From positions 31,136,405-31,200,404 of the forward strand of contig CM056743.1 of NCBI GenBank assembly GCA_029851415.1: 64,000 bases of DNA, given 5' to 3'. A program made the translations under genes and the position numbers. A model generated the notes under the pieces. That model saw only the letters and a program-made list of their open reading frames with translations, was not told the DNA's origin and searched no databases. Every line of letters starts with the position of its first letter. Within the stretch, counting starts at the first letter, position 1. Source of the stretch: Eretmocerus hayati (lineage: Eukaryota; Arthropoda; Insecta; Hymenoptera; Aphelinidae). Below are positions 34,301-44,373 of the stretch, piece by piece.

Positions 34301-37300
34301 GACTCACTTTAACTCATTTTGAAGGTCTTGAGAAGAGCTTCAAAATGAGTTAAGGTACGACTAAAAAGGTTGAGATGCGCCAGAGTTATCTGCTGAACAA
34401 GGAAGAAAAATGTACAAATTATGCAGTTTCCCATTTAAAGGCATGTTATTAAAAAAAACCTTCACGGCTCTTGAGCGACCTCAAGATGTCATTTCTCAGC
34501 GCCTAGCAAAATTTTTTTCGTATGTATATGTAAAAACACAACTTTTCTGACCCCAAGCATGTTGAATTTCCAAAATTTTCATTTTTCGGCCCACCCTACC
34601 AGACATGTAATAATCGTGACCATCATATTTTTGCCACGCTTGAAACTCACGTGCATTGCTAAGCCTGATCTTAGAATGTGGTTCATTGACGTAGCGTCAA
34701 CCAGGGTAACTTTGGAACAAAAATTGCATTTTTTTCCTTAAACCTCGCGAAACTTGTACGTCTTACATCAGGAGTGCATTGTATCTGTGGTCAATCGAAA
34801 GCTTACAGTTTCAGCTTTCGATTGCGGTGTTTATAAGGTCCATTTGGACATATCTGATTGAAGCAACGAGCGCTGAAAGTCGTGTTCCAAAGTTAGACAC
34901 GGAATGGGGTAACTTTGGAACAGAAATTGTTATCATTATTTATTCGTCAATCAATCCATAAACTAGGTCACGCTCGAGGTCACGCAAGCGATTTTCACTA
35001 TCAGTAATCGAAAGTTGAGTGTCTTAGCCTTCCATTGACCTAATATATAAGTCCATTTGGTTGAATTGAGCTTCTATAATTGAGTATAGACGCCTTCAGC
35101 GTACCTCACTGTCTGTACCACGGCTAACTCTCGAAGAGGAAAGTACCTGCACAGTCAGTTTCTGACGAAAACTGCCATAACTTGGCTTCCATGGGTCGAA
35201 ATGAGACGTTCTTTAGCTCATTTTGAAGTTCTCATCAACGGCTACTCAAGTATGTAGAATTCGAGGATGGTATGAATCTTGGGAAAAGATTGAGAGTTCA
35301 TGAACAAGTGTTCCAAAGTTACCCCGGTTTCTGAAAAAAAAATACATACTTGTCAGTTTTTACTCTACAGAATTGAAACTTCGTGAAAATACTCCAATGT
35401 AACAATGGATCCGTTCAGATATGTGTACAGACAAGTTAAATCTAGCTCAGCTACCTCGAATTCGACCTACCAAAGTCGGAACTACACCACTTTTTCCGAG
35501 AGACTGTTTGTTGGGTTGAAAACGCACTTTCGAAGAAGTCAGGTTATAAACGGATTGAAAGCTGTATGAGGCCTTCGCGCCAGTACAAAACATTGTTCAT
35601 ACGTGCCCCAAGTAGGAGAAATCGGTATTAAAGTATCAGGATCATCTGCCTAGCGGACTGTGCGTGATAACCACTCTTTCATGGGTTGTTCCAAAGTTAC
35701 CCCCCGTGTTCCAAACTTACCTCGTTGAAGATACCTCATATGTTTGCAGCGTTCGAAGCCAGATACCCAAATAGAGAAATCTTTCCTCTAACTTTAATTC
35801 CGAGAGTTTGAGTGCATGATGGTACAAATGAGATGGAGCAAAAGCTGTGCTTGGGAGAACCGAACGATTCTCGTTAACCCAAACTCCCAAGATTACTAGA
35901 GTAAAGATCGACATTCTCCAACGTATTTCGATTAAGCTTGTAGGTCTTGAAATGAGCTTTCAAATGAGCTAAGACACGATGAAAATCGTGGACCTCATGA
36001 GGGGTGATGCGCTACTTATCGATTGATCTCACGTGATTAATGAACAACTATATGTAAAAAACGGAGATCGAGTAAAACTCATCGAAATCAAGTCCGATAC
36101 CGAAACTGCTGTGTACATGTGTTCTTTATAACATGAACAACGAGAAATAACGACGATATAAGTCATTGCATGTGTCTCCGCTGTCTGATGGAAGCTGAAA
36201 CCCGATAAAAAGTGGGCCCCACATCTCACACAGGGAAGAACGCGTGGGCCCCGTCCGTGAGGCCCATCGCAGTGAACGTGTTGAAATATAATGAGTAAAA
36301 CCTCGTTATTTTATTTCAAAATATCTTTTTCCACAAGGTCATCACGAAAAATTGTCCTGTACGAATGAGGAAGTTTTCGGTGTTTTTTTTATCGATTGTG
36401 TGATACGGAATTCTATTGAAGACTGTCCAAATATGATAAAATGAGGTTTTTGTCTAAAATTTCGATTCGTCGCATAAAAATATCAGTTAAATCATATCTG
36501 TAAGAACACCAAAAAGATCCGGTATCAACCAATCGCTCTAATACAATGACGTGAAAATATTCTTTTAGGTCATTGAAAGTTGAATGGGTTGGTTATGGAG
36601 GGAGAGATGAGAAAATCATTTGGGAATTAAATTTAAATATAATTGAAAAAATTCATAATTATTTGGTTTTATGAAGAAAATATTTCCGTATATTCTGAGC
36701 TATTTTTCTGGGTAAGCTCTGTCGGGAGATTTCCGGCATTCAAACTGGGGGGTTTTCAACGACATTTATTGTTTGGTTGAGATGGAATTTCGGATTAGTC
36801 AGTTGAGAGATGATCAAAATGAAGTCTTTTGTGAAAACTGTGATTTATCGGGAAAAAACTTCATTTTAATAATGTTGACAGTACCCGACAGGTGGATCTT
36901 GAGGGACAACGCGTATAGCGAGTCCTCGGGATCCCTGCCAATGAGTGAATTAAAAAATTCACCCGTTCGACGGCTCGGCCTTGGCCTGATCGGCGCGAGG
37001 GTCGCTAGATGGCTGGGCAGCGGCTGCAGCCTGAAGCGCTCCCAGATGCGTGAGTTTGAAAGATTTTACACACTTGGTAAATGTCTCGATTCAAATTCTA
37101 AGATTTTACAAGGTTGTCACTGGAACGGGTGCGGGGGTAGGAAGACGAATAATACGAATGTTTTCCAACACTAATTGCGACTCAGAAACCGAAGTGCTGA
37201 ACACGAAAACCACACACACGCGGTGACTCATGACTCGAGGGAGGCGCGGAACTCGCGGAAGTCGAAGCACGTCCGGGGTGGCGAGTGAGCGCGCACCAGG

Positions 37301-39830
37301 TCCAGGAGCGGAAGCGATTCGGGCAGAGTGACGGCGTCGAGGCGAAGAGCGGCAGCGTGGCGAGGCGACGGCGAGAGAGCGCCGGGTGAGACTGAATAAT
37401 TTGGGCTTGGAAGCACGGACTTATATACGCGTGGAATAACACGGTGGTGATAGAAAATTAGGTCACGTGACGTAATTACGATTCACGTGCTGCAATTACG
37501 GGTCACGTGATACAATTAGCAGTCACGTGACGTTATTACGGGTCACGTGATGCAATTATCAGTCACGTGATGCTATTACGGGTCATGTGATGTAATTACG
37601 AGTCACGCGGGATGGAACTGAATTTCCGAATGGGTAAACGGAAACGTGATGATTGTTCTAGTCACAACCGATGTGATGGGGTTCGTAGTCACCTAGCGCG
37701 CGGTGCATAAAGTGACTACGAGTCTGTAGACGTGAAAATATACGGAATCGGTTTCTAAAAGAGAATACGAAGCTTATGCGCACGTCAATGTTTAGCGGAT
37801 CTTACTAGAATTCGGTATCAACCAATAAATTTTTATACCGCTCAAAATGTATCCCTCTAGGTTATCGAAAAATGAACGAATCAGAATCTTTCTCTCAGGT
37901 GTACACTCCCCAACAAGGTGAACTGCACTGGCTGTGACGGTCAGTGACCGTTCGAGATCTACCGTCTCTCTCGCACTCGTGGGATGACCGGTTAGGTGCA
38001 AGAGAGACGAAAGATCTCGAACTACCGCTGACCGTCACCCTAGTGCAGTTCACCTTGTTGGGGAGTGTACACTGAGAGAAATTTGGCAATAACTTTTACA
38101 AATTTGGAAATAATTTTTGTTGATTCTCTCAGTACTCATAGGACATCGTGAAAATCAACGATTTTTGAAAGCCTCGGAACAAAATTTGCAAATAATTCGT
38201 ATCAATTATACAAGGAATTATTATCAGTGTGGTAGGACTTGAGAGTAGTAGCAAGACGCGATCTAAATCGCAAAAGACGTGTAGAATGTTATAAGCACGC
38301 GGGAAACTTGAGATATCATATCCAGAGTACTAGAATATTAATTAAAACCTTAATTTCACAACATTTTTGATAGTTTATATTCGTTTTTGTAGCCTGAGAC
38401 TTCCTTGAACGTTGCAATTTCTTTTGAATTCATAAATATCATTCAATATTGTAAAACACTGCGAAAAGTTCGATGAATTGGGACTGATGAGCAGAAACCG
38501 TAGAATCGTGGTTTAATAAGCGAAGGACTCGACGAATTATTTGGAAGGCACCTCTTTCAATATGTTTGCGCAAAACAATAAAGACAGATTTTTTCCATAT
38601 GTTTAACCAAAGCGCGATGCCTTGCTGACATCTGATATGGTTCTTCACTTCAAAGTTATAATCTTTGATTCTCACATCGTATTCTTCGATTTTGGCTTAT
38701 TATACCATGATAGAATGATGCGATGCTGACCCAGAAGATGTATAAGATGCAATCAAGTATGAATATCAGAGTGAAGTTGATTGTTTATTTTACATACCTT
38801 TACATTCATCGATAGACTTCAAATCAGCTTGCAGTTGATTGAAACTTCCAGCCTCTTTTAATGTCTTGAAGAAGATGCTCACACAATATGGAATCATAGG
38901 GTACCAAGCAAATCCTACTGTCTCCTTGATGTGAGCCAGAACTGAGCATTCTAAATCATGGTAGCTACTGCATGCTTCATCCCTGCATTGCTCTGTACAA
39001 TAAAGGTGGTCGGAGCAGTGATCACAAGGAGCAACTGTCCATAGATAATTGAAACAGTGATGACAGTGAAGATATATCTTCGTGTTATCAAGATTGTTGC
39101 GGTAGACTTTTTCAGCTAGCATTATTTCTCCAGGCTCAAAGTCTCGAGTAGCTACAAGATGCAGGCCATACACGGGTGAACGTGCAATTTTGAGTGAGTT
39201 CCAAAATCCAGATTTTTCGGCCGCTAATACCATTTTTTGTGACTGAGTCTTTCTTTTGTTGACTTTGGGCGTTTCTAATTTGCCCTCATCAATAAAGTCT
39301 TGCGTCTTCTTGACTAAATCGTTCAATTTTTGTCCAACTTCGTTTAAATCATCCGAGTTTGTTAATAAAAATTTTGCTTTCTCCAAACAACTTCTATTCT
39401 CTGATGATCCCAAAGCTGTAAAACATTCTGCTTTTCTACAAAGTAGCTTGACTTTTAAGCAGTTAGATGATGTGATCTTCAACGCTTTATCTGCTTCAGC
39501 AACACATTCGAAATATTTACGCATCCGGCGCAAAATCGCAGATTTGTTTGCATAGGCCAAGGCAAGTTCTTCTGATTCTGGTGGTGCAAATGCAATGCTC
39601 TTGTTGTATAGACGAAGAATTCTGTGAAATATTGCAAGACTATGAACCTTATGTTGAAGTAGGAGATCATTTCCCTCTTTTCTGGATACAATAGAAGTTT
39701 GAACATCCTTGAAAGTAGGCCTCCAATTCTTACGACCGTTCAATCGTTCAATCGTGTCATTATCCTTTTCAAGATTTCGAAGATCTTTGAGAACCATGCG
39801 CTTCAAATCGTTCATCGAATAATTCCTCAT
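24984..39830 (-). CDS. SMYD4-like SET/MYND protein, gene C (665 aa, 5 exons)
   Basis: Exons: 39830-38798, 28909-28635, 28565-28362, 28286-28140 and 25322-24984; total 1998 bp in frame. All introns are GT-AG with phases 1, 0, 0, 0. Domains in order: TPR-like helices (about 45-160), SET S-sequence (221-235), MYND finger (C256, C259, C269, C272, C278, C282, H291, C295), split SET C-terminus (to about 505) and post-SET cysteines C533, C535, C538 followed by EGNW, then a C-terminal helical tail (554-665). TNACIPN replaces NHSCxPN, and Met-Gly replaces the usual Tyr-Gly after the SET core. A full-length host gene is likely; methyltransferase activity is uncertain. Intron 1 (9.9 kb) contains a hAT-like transposon. 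Genes A, C and D form a same-strand tandem array. Confidence 0.88.
25323..28139. other. Intron 4 of gene C
   Basis: It holds the palindromic element at 26127-26518. Around 27600-27770 there are repeated AATGTTGTAA / GATTGTTGCGATTTTA words that look like a decayed inverted repeat. No coding sequence is supported. Confidence 0.5.
26127..26518. mobile_element. Foldback element (about 392 bp)
   Basis: The outer arms ATTAAAGCGATGCGGTCACC and, inverted, ATTAAGGCGATGCGGTCACC continue inward through GCGTGCACGG, GTGCGAATAACTTTC and CACCCAAATCGCAAGC pairs. Nearly the whole element is self-complementary. No transposase is present. Confidence 0.7.
28140..28909 (-). CDS. SMYD4-like gene C, exons 2-4
   Basis: Exons 28909-28635, 28565-28362 and 28286-28140 are separated by introns of 69 and 75 bp. 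Exon 2 starts DKIKKHLIPNGKPNDYKT. Exon 3 carries TTNACIPNVFVCLGHEN and PIKAGDK. Exon 4 carries the post-SET CPCPACEGNW. Exon sizes equal those of gene A, and the protein is strongly similar. Confidence 0.88.
28910..29872. other. Intron 1 of gene C, distal part
   Basis: No gene is seen. It contains an 11-base G run (29286-29296) and a 12-base C run (29849-29860) close to the transposon insertion. The last eight bases, CCAGACAT, are the target duplication of the hAT-like element. Confidence 0.55.
29873..30652 (+). repeat. Left terminal inverted repeat of the hAT-like element
   Basis: About 780 bp, with few mismatches to the right copy (such as GCGTTTAAATGGG against GCCTTTAAATGGG). It contains a 45-base hairpin at about 30118-30162 (arms AACTCATTTTGAAG and CTTCAAAATGAGTT). 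A second copy of the terminal module starts TTAGGGTGGGCC near 30432. The ORFs of 74 and 96 aa within it are repeat by-products. Confidence 0.85.
31178..31858 (+). CDS. hAT-like transposase, N-terminal part
   Basis: The likely start is the Met at 31178 (MSRNFECPIFGSPRELPSK); an upstream in-frame Met at 30947 adds a basic stretch that looks non-native. The segment is mostly helical (residues 30-120), then has a cysteine cluster CKCPSFDKCQC that may bind zinc, then a basic stretch KLKRKLEIQ and KKTKSDE that could be a nuclear localisation signal. No BED finger is seen. The ORF ends at 31858 in a different frame from the downstream catalytic part. The two probably formed one protein of about 735 aa, broken by a one-base shift near 31780-31850. 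I do not know a named family for this N-terminus. Confidence 0.65.
   Translation: MSRNFECPIFGSPRELPSKLLPTHQDVMRYCFLVTKNLQFEMNDKNPAFKNVAEKVSSKVELIYDEISLPRVSHERVKSLIIKYHDEYLKIQKNIGRIDESAHTEEKVERFKSDSLKLFDITACKCPSFDKCQCDEERKVPASIIEFSMDQRSERRLSISSIDWDQTRKLKRKLEIQTCESARNKKTKSDEPEPGVQHESPDSIPYNSPDSGIICAKYLYKSSINH
31713..33386 (+). CDS. hAT-like transposase, catalytic part
   Basis: The genuine part probably starts near 31830 (SYRYGVSDRAAAA at residues 62-74). Candidate RNase-H-fold acidic residues are D127 in LYFDGRHD and D202 in IGCDGTNVNTG. CILHFNELPLRHL (C231, H234) matches the hAT C-x2-H motif that follows the second Asp. E512 in HTQAVERTVKLVTEAS sits where hAT dimerisation regions carry the conserved ER. 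This order (D, D, C/H, E) fits hAT, as do the ends and 8-bp duplication. Sequence divergence is large, so the superfamily assignment is an inference. The frame is open to the stop at 33386. Confidence 0.7.
   Translation: MNQLAIRKLNLMNLSQESNTNHQTRSRIILQTQELFVPSTYTNQVSTTDQMRIELKNTAAVSYRYGVSDRAAAAIATAILQDVSAVNDSVQPIVIDENKLRREKSRIAEGLRSTEGEKGPLRALYFDGRHDITKTIIKKNSRSHRYDVVEDHYSLLQEPGSKYIDHVTPNSGSAAEISRSITVCVEERFAEGLDTLEAIGCDGTNVNTGDKGGVIVLIESNIQRPIQRFICILHFNELPLRHLIQKIDGTTSGPKTFSGPIGKRLRDCEKLPVVAFEAIECNLTDLDSVELSTDQKYLYEICLAISSGECDKNLADRLPGNLNHSRWLTAANRVLRLYISTENPSRELKTIVEFIVKVCAPSWFRIKSRESVSEGSKHLFEFIKSSRYLPEEYLRIIDPVIQRNAFFAAPENIILSMMSDEDVSIRRQALEQILRARESQPCNGSIQQFKVPTLNFSADTYVNSIDWSDSDLRSPPVLNYLQTDEIRGFLHSGLIPTEWKFTKYPCHTQAVERTVKLVTEASSKVCGKRKRNDFIITALHSRHLMPKFDSKKDFRAM
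33818..34598 (-). repeat. Right terminal inverted repeat of the hAT-like element
   Basis: This is the inverse copy of 29873-30652, including the internal hairpin (about 34309-34353) and the inner terminal module ending near 34042 (GGCCCACCCTAA). Confidence 0.85.
34703..35722. mobile_element. Nested inverted-repeat element with GTAACTTTGGAACA ends
   Basis: The word AGGGTAACTTTGGAACA occurs at about 34703 and 34909 in plus orientation. Its inverse TGTTCCAAAGTTACCCC occurs at about 35308 and 35688, with a variant (TGTTCCAAACTTACCTCG) at 35707. The inside carries AGCTCATTTTGAAG, shared with the hAT-like TIRs. There is no coding sequence and the outer boundary is approximate. Confidence 0.5.
37391..37427 (-). 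promoter_or_regulatory. Candidate core promoter (TATA box plus initiator)
   Basis: On the minus strand TATATAAG (37427-37420) is followed 34 bases later by the arthropod initiator TCAGT (37395-37391). A GC-rich segment lies downstream, and the E-box array lies just upstream. It points in the same direction as gene C, within its first intron. It could be an alternative promoter for gene C or part of an unrecognised element. Confidence 0.4.
37461..37609. repeat. 20-bp tandem repeat carrying TCACGTGA E-boxes
   Basis: Seven full units and a partial eighth, each exactly 20 bp, begin at 37461, 37481, 37501, 37521, 37541, 37561, 37581 and 37601. The consensus is GGTCACGTGATGCAATTACG. Five of the eight keep the full palindrome TCACGTGA, a binding site class for bHLH factors such as MITF or USF. 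It lies 34 bp upstream of the TATA box. Confidence 0.85.
37889..38081. mobile_element. Small foldback MITE (about 193 bp)
   Basis: The arms TTTCTCTCAGGTGTACACTC and, inverted, TTTCTCTCAGTGTACACTC continue into CCCAACAAGGTGAACTGCACT on both sides, and then ACGGTCAG and TTCGAGATC pairs. No coding potential is present. Confidence 0.7.
38798..39830 (-). CDS. SMYD4-like gene C, exon 1 (TPR, S-sequence, MYND)
   Basis: 1033 bp, ending AAAG before GTATGT. The ATG at 39830 opens MRNYSMNDLKRMVLKDL, the same as in gene A. MYND ligands are all present. The exon is about 96% identical to gene A exon 1 at protein level. The linked exon 2 is almost 10 kb away. Confidence 0.9.
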
Positions 39831-41340
39831 ATTGGAAGGAGAGTAGCCACTTCACAAAATTGAAGATGTTACCCTCTGGTTAGATAGGTAAATTGTCCTT
39901 CCTACAAACAAGAAAATGAAACCAATCTGCAATTTATGGAAATGACACAAAGATCATGAGTTAACTTCAAGCTCAGATTATCGAAAAAGTTCCTGACACT
40001 CAATGGTTTGATGGCATTTCTCAACAGAACTGGAATTTTCAGTGTTTGATGGAAGAAAGTATTGGAGAGCGAGTAAGAAGTGTCACATTTCTCCAGCTGC
40101 TAGTCATTTTTTGCTATTAAATAGTAATGCTCAGATATACATCATACTCATATAGCCTTGACTGTTTTAATCTTTTCTGCTCTTGCACTTATTTTGAGGA
40201 CACTCATTTTGTTGTCGCTCCTGGGTGTGTTGTAAACTGGAAATAAATCAGTCTACAAACTTGATCTAGGGTAATTTTATAACCTCAATGTCAGGAGCTG
40301 TATAATGCTTACAACTACTCAAAAGTGTCTAGCATCTGAATGTATGTACATAAAACAACAATAAACCAAGATTAAGGTAGGCAACTTGATTGCATAAATA
40401 CACGCAAATTACTGAAAAAAACACAAAACCTCTGCATCAAAATCTTCATATCAAACTGAAAATAAGGTCATCCTGATCAGTGATTTCCCAATGTACTATT
40501 TATGATGCAGAAACTGAGAATAAGTTCTAGACTGAAATTTTGCAAGGTTAATGGAGCTTCTACTAATATGCTGATACAACCCCTGTGTTTGTTTATTGAT
40601 GACTATACTAATAGGGTCATTGTCACTTTTAAATTGTCAAATAATATTACATGGAGCGATGCATTCTATTCAAGGATTCCTAATGCTTGGAAATAAAGCG
40701 CCATGATGATATACTGGATAAAATATACCAAGTCTAAAATGCACCAGCTACACTTTTGATGTTGAAATTTTCTCGAACACCATATCCAGGTTTCACATTC
40801 AGATACGTTTGTGTATGTATGCCAGTATATGATAGACGACACATTGTTTCTCACCTATTATACTGGGGATAGAAAAATGTAGAGCTGCAACTGCTTTGGA
40901 ACTCAGACTCCAAGTGAGCAAAGAGGCAAGGTTGTGGGATGATATATACACCAATCACACAAATACCAAGCTTATCGATTGCGCCTTCTCATTGTCAAGT
41001 GTTGATGGATATAATTTGGGCAAAAGCAAAAATTTCACTGTGAACAAGATAATTCAAATGACTCAAATTTAATCAGGTTTTAGTGAAGAGTTAATATAGA
41101 GTATTAGGTGAGTCAGTGTAATGATTATGTGAATGTGAATAATACCATAGACTCAGAAAGGTAGGAGACAGCTGATTCTAACCTGTGGTCGGGGATGAGG
41201 ATGCAGGTATAAATTTCTGATACGAACAATCCGCGAGGATCGCTACCAGAATTGATGAGCGATAGGTATACTATACTGCAAATGTTGAAATGAAGGCGAA
41301 ATTTCAACAAGGTTTTCATATAAACACAATTGACACTCCG
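39831..41340 (-). repeat. Duplicated 5' flank of gene C (partner 20169-21500)
   Basis: Shared words include AAATTGAAGATG, ACAAACAAGAAAATG, ATGGAAATGACACAAAGATCA and, further away, GTGTCTAG plus CATCTGAATGTAT and CAAGTGAGCA with CTCAAATACCAA. Similarity falls with distance. This marks a segmental duplication that carried the promoter region. Confidence 0.65.
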
Positions 41341-41858
41341 AGGCGGCGTAGGCGTAGACCGGTTACTTGAGAACTCTCGTGAGAAACTGAGAGCGGCGGT
41401 TATTAACGTTCGTAGAACGTTTGAGTTCTTTGATTTATGATTTTGTCAACACTTTAAATACATGTTAGAATCCTGCAATAATTTGGTTAATTGAACAAAT
41501 GCCTGACGGAGAACCAAAATTTCATCGTGCTCTCATCAATTCCATATGATTCCATATCCATATTCCATCATGCATCTGCACACATCTGCATGCATCGATC
41601 GAGAGACCGGGGGGGGGGGGGGGTTTGCCGTGTTTGTTCTAGTGTGTGTGTGTGTGAAAATTACGTGCCGTATAAAACCCGCGTTTTACCACGTATATCA
41701 ATTGCAATTATTTCCAAAACAATAAAAGCCAGTCAATTCGTTATGGGGGCATAAGTATGCCAAATCAACAATTCCATTACCCTCATGCATGAGCTATCAA
41801 AATATAAGCTTCTTGCCGTTTTTTAACAAATTATTCGTAGCGAAATTCTAGATGCATT

Positions 41859-42460
41859 CCCACCAAACAGTGAATGTTACCTCAACGTTTCTGGAACGTT
41901 GCAATTGCAACCTCGGAACGTTCCGTAAATTCTCGGAAACCCCGTTGGTGGAACGTTTGAGCAACGTAAAATGTCTATGAGATGTCTGTTGTCTCAACGT
42001 TCCCAGCACATTTCTGGACGTTGTGAATTTAAATAAATAAATGAAATGTTTTTCATAAATTGTTGTTAATTGGCGCTTGTTGCATTCAAGCACAATCTCA
42101 CCGTCTTTCTTGTTCTAAGTGGGTATGTTTCTGATTGAGCGCAATCGATGGGATTGAACGGGGATGGAGCTGATAGTTTGCGAGACACAGAATTTTAGAA
42201 ACAATTTATTTATTTATTTAACAAAAAATTTTCTAAGTCTTGGTTGCACAAGAATCATCTCGGAAACGTTTGTGCAACGTTGGAAAACCCGTTGAAACGT
42301 CCCAGAAACGTGCTGGGAACGTTGAGACAACAGACATCTCGTAGACATTTTACGTTGCTCAAACGTTCCACCAACGGGGTTTCCGACTATTTACGGAACG
42401 TTCCGAGGGTGCAATTGCGACGTTACAGAAACGTTGAGGTAACATTCACTGTTTGGTGGG
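41859..42460. mobile_element. Foldback element with CCCACCAAACAGTG ends (602 bp)
   Basis: The ends CCCACCAAACAGTGAATGTT are perfect inverted repeats, and the arms extend about 220 bp. They are rich in GGAACGTT / AACGTTCC words and separated by an AT-rich centre. Mirror ORFs of 81 and 73 codons on opposite strands arise from the two arms. I found no clear target duplication. Confidence 0.75.
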
Positions 42461-44373
42461 TTTAGACGGGCGAGAAAAGACTTTCAGAGATAAATATATT
42501 GTTTATAATATTCTTATTTATCTGAGTAATTCCACGAGGAAACGAAATACCAAAAGTCGATCAATATGAAAAGATATGAACATCTATACGCCCGCGAAAG
42601 AAACATTAAAAAATTGTTTTTCCAGCCCGGTACGATGTTGAAAATTTTGTTTGGAACACTTCGTGACTTTCTTGCATTAAAATATATTATATATTTGAGT
42701 ACAACTCGTTGAATACTGTTCTTAAAGTCTCCATATCACCATGATAGACCATTTCTAGAAAATTTCTTGAAATACATTTTCTGAGACATATTCCGTGTAA
42801 AATTCCTGTGATTTTCACGGGAAAATTATTATTTTCATAATGTTTTTCAGTTTTCGAGACGGTTTTTTTTGCATCAATAGAATGTGGGTTTTGAAAATCT
42901 CTATTTTCTACGCATGGCCAGAAATTTGGGCTTCAGAAGCCGACTTTTTTAAAATCTGAGACAGTTTCCTTCGAAATGACCACTGGCCAATTGGCCGAGT
43001 TCAATTGCTTCACACTGAACCGAAGGATCGTGACCGAAGGTATCCATGCATAGCGTTCAAGAGATCAAGGGTAGATTATCCGCAAATACGGGAGGATTCA
43101 AGAAAACCTTAAAGTGAGCGAGAGACTCCAAACTAAATTATACTTCTTGTACTCACTATCAAAAGTCACTGCAATAGTACGGCTCAGGTTCACCACTTTG
43201 AATTTGGCGTATAGGTCTTTCTCAGCCTCCAAAAAATAGGCTTCAGGAGCCCTGCGCATGTGTAGATAATTGAATTTTTCTTGAATAAAAAAAAAATTGA
43301 ATTTTTCAAAATCTAAATTTAAATAAGGCAGGAGAACTGTCTTGAAGCGCAAAAGAACATAATTCTGAAAATATTTTTTTAAGAACACATTATTTTATAT
43401 GGTAAGACATCTCAAAAATTTTGTAAAAGAGCTTTTCAGAAAAAAATATAAAAGAAATTTTCGGAAGCATCAAACATACCAATGATATACCTAAATCGCG
43501 TGATGTGGTAACGAGGTTTTCAGAATAATTTTCAATTGGTTTTTTGTTCACCGTTCAAATGCTAAACCGTCTCGCTACATTGAGGAACAAGATTTCGAGG
43601 TCAGAAGTTCTTCTACGCAAATAAGAATATGACTTCCTTATGTATTTTTCCACACGCAACCCACATTGTACCCGACAAGTCAGGCTTTTTTTTATTGAAA
43701 GAACTGATTTTTCAAAAGAAAGCGATCTTCGAGGGTTTTGCTAATTTTGTAAATTGATTGCTAAGGTGAAGCATGGTTTAAGTGGACTAGGAGCGTATTA
43801 GGACTATTATTTTCCGTATTTTGCCTCGTTGAGAGGTTTTAAACGGCTAGGATGCGGTCAATCAAATGGAATGACAATCTGATTTTTTGAGTTCCTATCA
43901 AGAGAATTCGGTCAATGTCGCAATAAATCTCAAAGGCTCACGAAATTGACCCGAAACATCCTCTTTGAGCTCACAAGGGCGCGTTTTCTTTGGTTTCATA
44001 CACTAAATAAAATTATTTGCAATAGCACAAAAATTATTGAATCAAATATACTCGCGTCATTTTAAACCAGGCGTTTTGAGAATTTTCTGTGGTAAACTCA
44101 AAGCTCACCCGAGTCAAATTTAAAGTTTGTCTGTCTTACGTCAAAACAGGTTGGAACTCATGGTTTCGTTTCGATACGCATTGGGACACCAATTTACAAG
44201 ATTAGCAAAAACTGTTAAAATTGCTGTTACTAGGAAAATCACTTCTTGCAATGAAAAATACGCTGCTAAATGATATTAGCAGAATGCTTTCTCACGTCGA
44301 AATGTGCTTAGACAACAGATTTCAAACATATTTTACAATTGAGATGATTTGTTTATTCTAAAAATCTTGAAGG

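Larger units (their letters stand above)
29873..34598 (+). mobile_element. hAT-like DNA transposon with 0.78-kb terminal inverted repeats
   Basis: The element starts TAGGGTGGGCC and ends with its inverse GGCCCACCCTA. It is flanked by perfect 8-bp duplications CCAGACAT (29865-29872 and 34599-34606). An 8-bp duplication and ends fitting YARNG are hAT features. The TIRs (29873-30652 and 33818-34598) are near identical but far longer than the usual 10-30 bp of hAT. Between them lies a plus-strand transposase-like coding region (31178-33386) split by a frameshift. It sits in intron 1 of gene C, opposite in strand to the gene. Confidence 0.85.
34599..38797. other. Intron 1 of gene C, proximal part
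   Basis: It holds a nested inverted-repeat element (34703-35722), an E-box minisatellite with an adjacent promoter-like pair (37391-37609) and a foldback (37889-38081). The stretch 36900-37400 is GC-rich compared with its surroundings and has a 133-codon plus ORF (36773-37174) and short minus ORFs with no recognisable domain. Near 38450-38797 it resembles gene A intron 1. Confidence 0.55.

Noticed and set aside
36773..37174. 133-codon plus ORF in the GC-rich part of gene C intron 1
   Set aside because: No recognisable domain and its composition simply follows the local GC-rich patch; no splice or promoter context on that strand.
37461..37620. CRISPR-like array at the 20-bp repeat
   Set aside because: Units are directly adjacent with no spacers, in a eukaryotic intron; it is a minisatellite.
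41848..42465. Homologous 81- and 73-codon ORFs on opposite strands
   Set aside because: They arise from the two arms of the foldback element.
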